Positions 9,279 through 15,730 of a stretch of DNA of 64,000 nucleotides are shown here, in pieces. Positions within the stretch are counted from its first letter, which is position 1. Each line of letters opens with the position of its first letter. The notes below the pieces were generated by a model. The model ran no database searches, had not been told where the DNA came from, and saw only the letters and a program-made list of their open reading frames with translations. The DNA is taken from contig NZ_FQZQ01000002.1 in assembly GCF_900142085.1 (NCBI RefSeq), positions 186,001-250,000 of the forward strand, written 5' to 3'. Position numbers and translations under genes: made by a program. This DNA comes from Shimia gijangensis (GTDB taxonomy: Bacteria > Pseudomonadota > Alphaproteobacteria > Rhodobacterales > Rhodobacteraceae).

Positions 9279-10547
9279 TTACGCGGCTTTTGGATCGGAT
9301 TGATCCAAGTCATGCAGGCTATCCGCCAGCTTTCCGATTTCTTTGCGCAGTGGGTTCTTCGCAGCGGAACTTGCCAAAGGAAGGCCATGGTCCGATCCTT
9401 GCATCACCTGACGGCCGCCATCAGGCAGAAGCACATCAATTGAAATACCTAGGCTTTCGGCAAGGCGCTTGACCCGGCTCTTGCCAGCCAAATCTGTAAA
9501 CTTCGGCGCTCGGTTCAGCACATATCGCAGTTTTTCAAACGGCAGTTCCTCGGCTTGCAAAGCCCGTTTCATCCGCATTGCGTTTTGCGCCGAACGCATA
9601 TCAATCTCGAGAGTCGCGAAATATACGTGGGATGCTGTAAGGACCGTTTCGGTCCACTGCACCAGGGTTGACGGCATGTCGACAATCACAAAGTCATAGT
9701 GACGACGCGCCGTTTCCAGAATGCGTTCGATATCTTCAGATTGGATCATATCCAGTGGAATCATGTCGGGTGGAGCGGTCAGTACGCTCATCTTGTCTTC
9801 GTATTGCACCAACGCCTGGCCAAAGCTTTCGCTATCCATACCCTCGGTGTCGGTCAGCAATTCGAACACTGACTCGCGGCGTGGCAAGTCCAGAAAAGTT
9901 GATACCGACCCAAACTGAAGGTCCAAATCGATCAAGCAAACGCGCGGGGCGTTGTCTTTGCCGGTATTGGCCAACTCCCAGCCCAGGTTCACGGCCAAGG
10001 TCGTGGCACCAGTTCCGCCAGCAAGACCGTGCACGGCGATCAACACGCCTTCGCGAGAGTTTGCGTTGCTATTCAGAGCCACAGTCGCGGATTCTACCGG
10101 GGCCTGCTCTACAGGTTGAGGAGCCTGGGCAACCGGGGGCGGCTGGCGCAGGCGCTCAATCACTTCAAGCAGCTCACCTTTGGGAAGCGGGTAGGGGACA
10201 AATTCGTCGGCACCGTGACGCAGAAGTTTGTGAAGCGAGGCGGGCGTCACATCTTCGGCAATCAGAATCGTGCGGATATTGTGTTCTTTGGCTGCGTCGA
10301 TGATTTCTTTTAGCTGAGACAAGTTGTCTTCATCATAATCATCAATGGCCAGAGCAATGAATTCAAGATCCTGAGCGTCCGGCTGATCAAAGAACATCAG
10401 CGCGTCACCGAATCCAAGATCTCCCCATTGTTCCCCGAGAGCCTCTTCCATATCGACGATAAGAAGCTCAAAGTTCTGAACATCTCGGCATACAGTGCAT
10501 GCGAGAATGGCGCTTGGATTGCTGTCGATTGTCGTATCACTCGTCAT
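9279..10547 (-). CDS. tadZ: Pilus localisation ATPase TadZ/CpaE
   Basis: A 422-residue cytoplasmic protein of the ParA/MinD superfamily. Residues about 1-130 are a receiver-like domain with degenerate phosphoacceptor region. Residues about 165-400 are the P-loop ATPase. The deviant Walker A reads HGLAGGTGATT instead of KGGxGKT, so both the signature lysine and the P-loop lysine are absent. This is known for TadZ proteins and suggests weak or no hydrolysis. TadZ marks the polar site where the Tad machine assembles. The start has GAGG about eight bases upstream. Confidence 0.92.
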   Translation of the reverse strand: MTSDTTIDSNPSAILACTVCRDVQNFELLIVDMEEALGEQWGDLGFGDALMFFDQPDAQDLEFIALAIDDYDEDNLSQLKEIIDAAKEHNIRTILIAEDVTPASLHKLLRHGADEFVPYPLPKGELLEVIERLRQPPPVAQAPQPVEQAPVESATVALNSNANSREGVLIAVHGLAGGTGATTLAVNLGWELANTGKDNAPRVCLIDLDLQFGSVSTFLDLPRRESVFELLTDTEGMDSESFGQALVQYEDKMSVLTAPPDMIPLDMIQSEDIERILETARRHYDFVIVDMPSTLVQWTETVLTASHVYFATLEIDMRSAQNAMRMKRALQAEELPFEKLRYVLNRAPKFTDLAGKSRVKRLAESLGISIDVLLPDGGRQVMQGSDHGLPLASSAAKNPLRKEIGKLADSLHDLDQSDPKAA

Positions 10548-10554
10548 ATCAGCC

Positions 10555-10656
10555 TCAGGTCCTTTTTTGTAAGGCCCCTAGAATGGTTATCTGGTTGTTC
10601 ACGACACGCACACGTCCTGATCCAATCAGCATTCTAGGAGCCCGCATCCGACTCAT
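10555..10656 (-). CDS. Possible 33-residue basic peptide upstream of tadZ
   Basis: An open frame starts at ATG 10656 and ends with TGA at 10555, seven bases before the tadZ start. The product is short and basic with a beta-like pattern (RVRVVNNQITILGAL). The same interval holds a 9-bp inverted repeat (CCTAGAATG at 10577-10585 and CATTCTAGG at 10630-10638). No convincing Shine-Dalgarno is seen and I know no homologue, so this may be leader RNA rather than a gene. It is included because the position, just inside the tadZ leader, would allow coupling. Confidence 0.2.
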   Translation of the reverse strand: MSRMRAPRMLIGSGRVRVVNNQITILGALQKRT

Positions 10657-10776
10657 ATCGGACGCACTACTGCCTTTTGACTGAATTTCACTCGGAACTT
10701 TGGCAACATTGGGGCCAAAAAGCCGAAATTGTGCGGAATTTTGCGACGATCGCCCCCCGAAGGAGGCGATTGTTCC

Positions 10777-11415
10777 TTATTGCGAGGTTTGGAACTCGCT
10801 GCCCGAAATACCGGAAAGGCCAGTCGTAGCTTCACCGCTCGCAACATAGTCGCGATAGATGATTTGGGCGTATTTTCCGTCGAGGACGGTTGGATTGCGG
10901 CTGACAAAGCCTGAAACTTCGGTCACGGTGCGGCGATTCTTGCGCTCGCGTCCATCCGTTACGACGAGTGGCTGTGTTTTTCCAAGAGAAACAAGAGCTT
11001 CTAGGCGGCTGCGACTGATGCCCTGGGTCGAAAGATATCTGACCACGGCATTGGCGCGACGTTTGCCCAACGAATAGTTGTATTGGCTCGAACCCACCGC
11101 GTCTGTGTGGCCATAGACCCGAAAGCGAACTTCGGGAAATTGGCGGATCCAGTTCGCCTGTTGACGCAGAACTGTGCGAGCCTGTTCGTCCAGTTGATAG
11201 CTGTCGAACTCAAAATTGATGGTGGAATTGACCTCGGTCGCAAATCGATTGGCGAGTTGAATTGTATAACTCTTTTCACCCGTTTGGATTTGTGTGTTGT
11301 TGGTCGTTGCGACACCAAAGTTGCCGCGGTCCAAGTCGCCGCCTGCCTCGGGGTAGTTGTCCCAGTTGCATGCTGCCAGAGCGACCAGCGAAACTGTTGC
11401 GATAATCTGTTTCAT
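10777..11415 (-). CDS. OmpA-family lipoprotein of the Tad locus
   Basis: A 212-residue lipoprotein from ATG 11415. The signal peptide ends in the lipobox ALAAC at about residues 12-16. The OmpA C-terminal peptidoglycan-binding domain covers about residues 60-160, with NFEFDSYQLDEQARTVL, the signature GHTDAVGSSQYNYSLGKRRA and NRRTVTEV. It should anchor the outer-membrane pilus complex to the cell wall. It lies between cpaC and tadZ, where other tad loci carry rcpB or cpaD. The upstream ATG at 11427 abuts its own AAGGG and is less likely. The gap to tadZ holds about 230 bases without a confident gene. Confidence 0.88.
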   Translation of the reverse strand: MKQIIATVSLVALAACNWDNYPEAGGDLDRGNFGVATTNNTQIQTGEKSYTIQLANRFATEVNSTINFEFDSYQLDEQARTVLRQQANWIRQFPEVRFRVYGHTDAVGSSQYNYSLGKRRANAVVRYLSTQGISRSRLEALVSLGKTQPLVVTDGRERKNRRTVTEVSGFVSRNPTVLDGKYAQIIYRDYVASGEATTGLSGISGSEFQTSQ

Positions 11416-11430
11416 ATGCCCCCGCATCCC

Positions 11431-12804
11431 TTAATCCATCACATAGCCGTAAGAACCGCCAAAGTCCTGCTTGGCCACTTCACCAGCAGCACCAGAAGTC
11501 GGGCGTTTGTCCTTGGCAACTTTGCCGTAAAGGAACAAATCTTTCTCACTTGGTGGTTTGATCCGATCCGTTGGTAGGGCCAAAGCTTCGCCGTGTGTCG
11601 GTGTCACCAAATGTGCGGTGATAATGATAACCAATTCAGACTGGTCGCGCTGATATTCAGCACTGCGAAACAGCGAACCCAGTACAGGGATATCGCCCAG
11701 CCATGGGATTTGTCCGGTTTTGTCCTGAAAGTCGTCTTCCAGAAGACCTGCAATCGCAAAGCTTTCTCCGTCGCGCAGCTCAACCGTTGTCGAGGCCTCG
11801 CGGCGACGAAAGGCGGCAATCGAAAACGTGCCGTCTTCATAAGCATTGGCAGTATCAATGGCCGAAACCGCGGTTTCCAGCTCAAGATTAATCAAGTCGC
11901 CATCGACAACACGTGGAATAAAGTTGAGTTCAACGCCAAACGGCTTGAATTCAATGGTAACTGCGCCATTTTCCTGACTTACCGGAACCGGATACTCGCC
12001 ACCCGCCAAAAACTTGGCTTCCTGACCGGAAAGGGCTGTGAGATTGGGTTCAGACAACGTGCGAACCACGCCTTTTTGCTCAAGAGCTTCCAAAAGGACA
12101 CCAACTTCGACCGACCCTATATCAAACGAGAAGCCAAGAGCACCAAGTCTGTCTGGGTTCGCACCGTTTAGAAGCGATCCGGTGAAGATCGAGCCGTTGG
12201 TACCAGAAGCCGATATCGAAGAGCTTAGGGATTTTGACACGGTACGTTGCATTTCGGCAAATCGTACTTTCAACAATACTTGCTGGACGCCGCCGACGGT
12301 CATCAGGTTTGATACCCGCTCGGGTGCGTAACGTTCAGCCAGATCCAGAGCGCGCTGCAATTTTTGCATACTGGAAATCGTTCCAGACAGGACGATGCCG
12401 TCATTTGCCGTTCGGACTTCAACCTTTTCGCTGGGCAAAATCTGACGCAGGCGCTCTTTGAACTCGCTGATGTCAGGAGCAACCCGAACCTCAACATTGG
12501 TAATCAGGCGCCCGGTGGCGTCCAGAAGAGTCAATGTTGTAGCACCCGGTGCCTTGCCCAATACATATATTGTACGGTCTGACAGCGAAGAGATGTCCGC
12601 AATTCCGGGATTTGCAATGCTGAGTTCCGCAAAGGGAACGTCACTTTCAACCACAACAGCTCGGTTCATGGGAACGCTCAAAACCGAGTCGGTTCCATTG
12701 CGAACAACCTTGAGTGTCTCAGCCTGTGCAACAGGAGAGAAAGTGGGAGATACACTGATGGCGAGACCCAAAAGGGCTGCGCCGAAAATTCTACGATATG
12801 TCAT
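11431..12804 (-). CDS. cpaC: Tad pilus secretin CpaC/RcpA
   Basis: A 457-residue outer-membrane secretin channel for the Flp pilus. The signal peptide ends near AQA (about residue 28). An N-terminal pilus-secretin domain contains the segment VVESDVPFAELSIANPGIADI. A BON-like region follows (KVEVRTANDGIVLSGTI). The secretin homology domain at the C-terminus ends with the conserved QSELVIIITAHLV. ATG 12804 has AGAGG eight bases upstream and is chosen over the ATG 21 bases further up. Its end nearly touches the OmpA lipoprotein gene. Confidence 0.93.
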   Translation of the reverse strand: MTYRRIFGAALLGLAISVSPTFSPVAQAETLKVVRNGTDSVLSVPMNRAVVVESDVPFAELSIANPGIADISSLSDRTIYVLGKAPGATTLTLLDATGRLITNVEVRVAPDISEFKERLRQILPSEKVEVRTANDGIVLSGTISSMQKLQRALDLAERYAPERVSNLMTVGGVQQVLLKVRFAEMQRTVSKSLSSSISASGTNGSIFTGSLLNGANPDRLGALGFSFDIGSVEVGVLLEALEQKGVVRTLSEPNLTALSGQEAKFLAGGEYPVPVSQENGAVTIEFKPFGVELNFIPRVVDGDLINLELETAVSAIDTANAYEDGTFSIAAFRRREASTTVELRDGESFAIAGLLEDDFQDKTGQIPWLGDIPVLGSLFRSAEYQRDQSELVIIITAHLVTPTHGEALALPTDRIKPPSEKDLFLYGKVAKDKRPTSGAAGEVAKQDFGGSYGYVMD

Positions 12805-12948
12805 GTGACCTGCCTCTATGATCACGCCTCGGATGTGGATCTTTCGTCCACTGTTTCATCTACTGTGGGGCAATTCGGGTTTCATTGCAAGAATCAATGC
12901 GTTCCGGGCCGTTTCTCATGTGTGTCTGTGGCAACAGACCGAGAACGC

Positions 12949-12981
12949 AAAGAGGGCGGCACATTCGGTGCCGCTCTCTTT
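12949..12981 (-). terminator. Hairpin between cpaB and cpaC
   Basis: A long stem pairs 12949-12962 with 12968-12981 (14 pairs, one G-T) around a 5-base loop, with AAAGAG/CTCTTT ends. It begins 18 bases after the cpaB stop. It lacks a long T run in the minus direction, so it may attenuate transcription or protect the cpaB mRNA end rather than fully terminate. Confidence 0.5.
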
Positions 12982-12998
12982 AACATGTTGAATTCAAA

Positions 12999-13859
12999 TC
13001 AATTTGTACAGGGGATTGGGATTTCCACGACGTCTGCACCTTTACGTGTGCGGATCGTACATTCTCTTTCCTCAACTATTTCCTGTGCGATTTCCTGGCG
13101 CGCAATACCCAAAAGGCTGCGCTGGTCAACTTCGATGGCATTCGCAATTGTGTCGTCCGAAGCGCCCACAAGTGAGAGCGAAAGTGAACCAGTTGACTGG
13201 GCCTGTGCAAGGGCTGCAACCTGTTGAGGCGTTGCAGCGACCGTCACGGTTCTGGCAACCTTACCTTCTTCAACATCCTGATTTGCGGTCTGGTCGACGG
13301 CAATCAGGTTGACGCCTGCTTCGATCAGCTTTGTGATTTCGTCATTGCCAATCTCTTTGCCAGAGCCTTTGAAGCGGCCGGTCCAATAGATATCAACGCG
13401 GTCGCCGGGACGCAGGAAGCCAGATACACCAGAGGCCACATCAACCTTTATGGCAAAAGCACGCATGCCGCGCTTAAGTCGTGTGGTCAGGCCAGCCTCT
13501 TCGCCGGGCTTCGTCACTTTGATCGCCATCAGGGCTTCTTTGGCCTCCATTGCGCGCAAAACGTGGCGAGGGCGGTCTTCGTTAGCAGGGAAAAGATCTT
13601 CCTTGGTGTTGAAAACGCCTTCGGGGAGAGATGACTTTGGAAACTTCACCAATTTCACATCTTCTGGTGTCAGAGCCTCTCCATAGGTCAAGGCTCTAGT
13701 GGTGACGAAAACGTCGACCGTTTTGATTTCGGGTTTGCGGGATGCACGTTCTTTGTCCAGCTGTGACTGGAACCCTTCAACGTAATCCTTAGCCAAGTAT
13801 ACGGCGGCACCAGCAAGTCCAATGCCAACCAATAATACAAGAGCAAATATCACACGCAT
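12999..13859 (-). CDS. cpaB: Flp pilus assembly protein CpaB/RcpC
   Basis: A 286-residue protein with an N-terminal membrane anchor or signal (residues about 5-24), followed by an SAF domain (VFVTTRALTYGEALTPEDVKL onward). The RcpC/CpaB domain follows, with RAFAIKVDVASGVSGFLRPG and DRVDIYWTGR. CpaB-type proteins are periplasmic and associate with the secretin. The C-terminus contains two cysteines (ECTIRT, IPCTN) that could form a disulfide. The start has GAGAGG upstream. It is the first gene after the pilin array and precedes cpaC by 195 bases. Confidence 0.92.
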   Translation of the reverse strand: MRVIFALVLLVGIGLAGAAVYLAKDYVEGFQSQLDKERASRKPEIKTVDVFVTTRALTYGEALTPEDVKLVKFPKSSLPEGVFNTKEDLFPANEDRPRHVLRAMEAKEALMAIKVTKPGEEAGLTTRLKRGMRAFAIKVDVASGVSGFLRPGDRVDIYWTGRFKGSGKEIGNDEITKLIEAGVNLIAVDQTANQDVEEGKVARTVTVAATPQQVAALAQAQSTGSLSLSLVGASDDTIANAIEVDQRSLLGIARQEIAQEIVEERECTIRTRKGADVVEIPIPCTN

Positions 13860-14004
13860 GGCGTCTACCTCTCAATTCACGCGCCCAACAATCCAATGGA
13901 ATGCCTGGAAGCGCATATGTCCACGATCTAATCTGATGTATGAATGTGGCGAAAACAGGGTGCCTTGGGGATGCTTTCAAGGCCCAATGTTTGACTGAGA
14001 CAGC

Positions 14005-14027
14005 AAAAAAACCCACACTTGGTGGGT
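14005..14027 (-). terminator. Rho-independent terminator downstream of the first flp cassette
   Basis: Read on the minus strand, ACCCAC/GTGGGT (14022-14027 with 14011-14016) forms a 6-bp stem followed by a run of seven T (14004-14010). It lies 160 bases past the stop of the pilin gene at 14188 and about 145 bases before cpaB, so it separates pilin transcripts from the assembly genes. The stretch 14028-14187 contains only an 11-bp tandem repeat (14153-14174) and a weak second hairpin. Confidence 0.75.
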
Positions 14028-14187
14028 ATTTCATTCCTCATAGTAAACCGAGGCTGAACAGCCAACGGTTTTACCTAGACCAAAATCACTCGTTAATGAA
14101 ACGCCAGCGCGTTTTCAAAACAAAGGCCTCACCTTTTTGTGGCGTGCCCCCGCAGATTTCTAGCAGATTTCTAGATGACCCGCCGCA

Positions 14188-14364
14188 TTATTGGTGTTCA
14201 GATGCGATTTCCGAAGCCGCTGAGTTTGCCAACGCCAGTGTGTTTTCTTCGATTGCTACGTAGGCAATAACGGCCAAACCAACAACGCCTGCTGTCAGAA
14301 TGACCCAGTCGACTGTGACAGCGCCATCTTCGTCTTTGCAAAAATACTCTAAAAACTTGATCAT
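14188..14364 (-). CDS. Flp-type pilin (divergent copy, flp1)
   Basis: A 58-residue prepilin from ATG 14364. It has a short basic leader, MIKFLEYFCKDEDG, then the hydrophobic helix AVTVDWVILTAGVVGLAVIA and a small tail. The predicted prepilin peptidase site is after the glycine, and the usual EY of Flp pilins is DW here. GGAGGG lies seven bases upstream of the ATG; an in-frame TTG overlaps that Shine-Dalgarno and is rejected. It differs from the two identical downstream-numbered copies in the leader (EYFCKDEDG versus KNFRKDENG) and in the tail (ASEHQ versus AGESN). It is probably a minor pilin or a diverging duplicate. Confidence 0.85.
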   Translation of the reverse strand: MIKFLEYFCKDEDGAVTVDWVILTAGVVGLAVIAYVAIEENTLALANSAASEIASEHQ

Positions 14365-14488
14365 AATGTGTCCCTCCAACGGATCAGTTTTGTTCTAGTC
14401 GTTCCATTGCCAGTTATCCTTGACTGAGCTTGACACCCGTGTGGCTTGGTGTGAACCAACCATCGCCCGAGAATTTGGCACCAATTGG

Positions 14489-14503
14489 GCAGAAATCGCA
14501 CCA
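14489..14503 (-). promoter_or_regulatory. Sigma-54-like -24/-12 motif upstream of flp1
   Basis: On the minus strand this reads TGGTGCGATTTCTGC, i.e. GG-N10-GC as in sigma-54 promoters. It lies 125 bases upstream of the flp1 ATG. The same element recurs 128 and 125 bases upstream of flp2 and flp3, although the surrounding sequence has diverged. The -24 box deviates from TGGCAC. Confidence 0.4.
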
Positions 14504-14619
14504 TTTCGGCTGATTCTCCGGCCATTCGACGAGGTTTCGAATCTTCAGGGCGAATTTGAAACGTCGGGAAAGGCAGCAAGTCGTCTTCGTTTTGCACCGA
14601 GCAACAGGTGCGTAAATGC

Positions 14620-14652
14620 AAAAAAGGCCGCGCACTCATGTAATGCGGCCTT
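14620..14652 (-). terminator. Rho-independent terminator of flp2
   Basis: Minus-strand stem AAGGCCGC / GCGGCCTT (14645-14652 with 14624-14631) followed by six T (14620-14625 region). It begins 25 bases after the flp2 stop, so flp2 is a self-contained transcription unit. Confidence 0.85.
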
Positions 14653-14666
14653 CTTGCGATTCGTAA

Positions 14667-14884
14667 ACGCGTCGAATTAGTTGCTTTCGCCAGCAATTTC
14701 CGAAGCGGCCGAGTTAGCCAGGTCCAGAGTTTTGCTTTCGATTGCTGTGTAAGCAGCAACGGCCAGGCCAACAACAGCTGCGGTCAGAACAACCCAGTCA
14801 ACAGTTACGGCGCCGTTTTCGTCTTTGCGAAAGTTTTTGATGAACTTGATCATAGTGTGTCCCTCCAAAGGATCAGTTTAGTTT
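14667..14884. repeat. 218-bp near-identical repeat, copy A (contains flp2)
   Basis: This block matches 15206-15423 with only two differences in 218 bases by my reading. Both are silent G/A changes in the pilin. It starts 10 bases beyond the stop codon and ends about 30 bases upstream of the ATG, just past the Shine-Dalgarno. Outside these borders the copies diverge abruptly. Confidence 0.9.
14677..14853 (-). CDS. Flp-type major pilin, copy 2
   Basis: A 58-residue prepilin, identical in protein sequence to the copy at 15216. The leader is MIKFIKNFRKDENG, then AVTVDWVVLTAAVVGLAVAA and a tail ending AGESN. CpaA should cleave after the glycine, and the mature pilin is about 44 residues. The start is fixed by GGAGGG seven bases upstream of ATG 14853. 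It has its own terminator (14620-14652), a leader hairpin (14900-14928) and an upstream sigma-54-like element. The canonical Flp EY pair is replaced by DW. Identical copies suggest a high-output major subunit. Confidence 0.88.
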   Translation of the reverse strand: MIKFIKNFRKDENGAVTVDWVVLTAAVVGLAVAAYTAIESKTLDLANSAASEIAGESN

Positions 14885-14899
14885 CGTCACGACCTAACC

Positions 14900-14928
14900 G
14901 GGCATCTTGGGGGCTCTTTGTGATGCCC
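14900..14928 (-). promoter_or_regulatory. Leader hairpin in the flp2 5' untranslated region
   Basis: GGGCATC (14900-14906) pairs with GATGCCC (14922-14928) over a 15-base loop. It lies between a conserved box (14934-14944, CGACTTGGTAT on the plus strand) and the Shine-Dalgarno. The flp3 leader has an unrelated hairpin at the same position, so structure seems kept while sequence changed. Confidence 0.45.
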
Positions 14929-14980
14929 ATGTCCGACTTGGTATGAGCATAATATCGCCTTTGATTCTGGCATGATTTGG

Positions 14981-14995
14981 GCAAGATTCGCACCA
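14981..14995 (-). promoter_or_regulatory. Sigma-54-like -24/-12 motif upstream of flp2
   Basis: Minus strand TGGTGCGAATCTTGC: GG and GC separated by ten bases, with TTGC at -12, the best match of the three. A transcript would start near 14969 and carry a leader of about 115 bases. A further TGCC follows downstream in all three copies. Confidence 0.45.
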
Positions 14996-15150
14996 TTGTC
15001 GTTCATTTTTTCGGTATTTCAGTGAAGTTTTTGCCTTCTAACTCTTTGGTGAAACGCGCAAAGAACAGAGCTGCTGTTTTTCGTGACGTGACAGCGGTAC
15101 GGCAGTTTTCCAACCTACCACTAAGATGGGTGTCATTGAAAATGTTCTCA

Positions 15151-15190
15151 AAACAAAAAAAAGGCCGCGCCACCTGTGTGGCACGGCCTT
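15151..15190 (-). terminator. Rho-independent terminator of flp3
   Basis: Minus-strand stem AAGGCCG...GTGG / CCAC...CGGCCTT (15161-15173 with 15178-15190, one mismatch) followed by eight T, G and four more T (15149-15162). It begins 26 bases after the flp3 stop. Confidence 0.88.
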
Positions 15191-15205
15191 CTATTACGTC
15201 AAGTG

Positions 15206-15423
15206 ACGCGTCGAATTAGTTGCTTTCGCCAGCAATTTCCGAAGCGGCCGAGTTAGCCAGATCCAGAGTTTTGCTTTCGATTGCTGTGTAAGCAGCAACA
15301 GCCAGGCCAACAACAGCTGCGGTCAGAACAACCCAGTCAACAGTTACGGCGCCGTTTTCGTCTTTGCGAAAGTTTTTGATGAACTTGATCATAGTGTGTC
15401 CCTCCAAAGGATCAGTTTAGTTT
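15206..15423. repeat. 218-bp near-identical repeat, copy B (contains flp3)
   Basis: Partner of 14667-14884. The repeat includes the whole pilin gene, its Shine-Dalgarno and a GATCAGTTTAGTTT tail. The terminators, leader hairpins and promoters lie outside it and differ between copies. Confidence 0.9.
15216..15392 (-). CDS. Flp-type major pilin, copy 3
   Basis: A 58-residue prepilin with the same protein sequence as the copy at 14677; the genes differ at two silent positions. GGAGGG seven bases before ATG 15392 sets the start. It is the first pilin gene in transcription order. Upstream it has a leader hairpin (15438-15471), a sigma-54-like motif (15517-15531) and a CtrA-like box (15582-15596). 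Its own terminator follows at 15151-15190. Flp pilins polymerise into bundled adhesive fibres used in surface attachment. Confidence 0.88.
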   Translation of the reverse strand: MIKFIKNFRKDENGAVTVDWVVLTAAVVGLAVAAYTAIESKTLDLANSAASEIAGESN

Positions 15424-15437
15424 TCGTTTCGACCTGC

Positions 15438-15471
15438 CGGGAATGTGTAGGTGTTTAAAAACCTGTTCCCG
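15438..15471 (-). promoter_or_regulatory. Leader hairpin in the flp3 5' untranslated region
   Basis: Outer stem CGGGAA (15438-15443) with TTCCCG (15466-15471), inner stem AGGT (15449-15452) with ACCT (15461-15464). It adjoins the conserved box CGACTTGGTAT (15470-15480), 88 bases from the ATG. It occupies the same place as the flp2 hairpin but has a different sequence. Confidence 0.45.
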
Positions 15472-15516
15472 ACTTGGTATGCAGTATTTATCGGCTCGGA
15501 TTCGGGCACGAATGGG

Positions 15517-15531
15517 GCACGATTGGCGCCA
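15517..15531 (-). promoter_or_regulatory. Sigma-54-like -24/-12 motif upstream of flp3
   Basis: Minus strand TGGCGCCAATCGTGC, GG-N10-GC, 125 bases from the ATG. The -24 box TGGCGC is one base from TGGCAC. Like the other two copies, it is followed by a second TGCC. Confidence 0.4.
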
Positions 15532-15581
15532 TTTTGCAGCGCACTGAAAAAAGTGCGTAAAATGCGATAAGTATCAGATAA

Positions 15582-15596
15582 TTAACAATAATTTAA
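15582..15596. promoter_or_regulatory. CtrA-like box TTAA-N7-TTAA
   Basis: An exact TTAA-CAATAAT-TTAA lies between flp3 and the divergent lytic transglycosylase gene, about 50 bases upstream of the flp3 GG element. CtrA is the alphaproteobacterial response regulator that controls motility and pili. AT-rich chance occurrence is possible because the local sequence is A/T rich. The remaining 15597-15730 shows only a 12-base palindrome (15647-15658). Confidence 0.4.
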
Positions 15597-15730
15597 TCTT
15601 GAAGGCGCCGTTTTTCCAAAAAATTAGATCTGAAATGGTGGAATTTGGCAATTTTGCCTCGTTTTGAGGAGGGAGTCTGGCCTTGAAACACCAATTCTGC
15701 GAAGATTCCATTAACAGCAGTTAGAGGCAC

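Noticed and set aside
10653-10907. 84-codon minus-strand frame overlapping the OmpA lipoprotein's end
   Set aside because: It overlaps the OmpA gene out of frame, and its serine/proline-rich product lacks any recognisable features.
14153-14174. 11-bp tandem repeat CAGATTTCTAG after flp1
   Set aside because: Only two copies, AT-rich and outside any gene; probably slippage. Not enough for an array or att site.
14364-14379. Five-residue longer pilin starting at TTG (also at 14868 and 15407)
   Set aside because: The in-frame TTG overlaps the GGAGGG Shine-Dalgarno that serves the ATG, so it cannot be the start.
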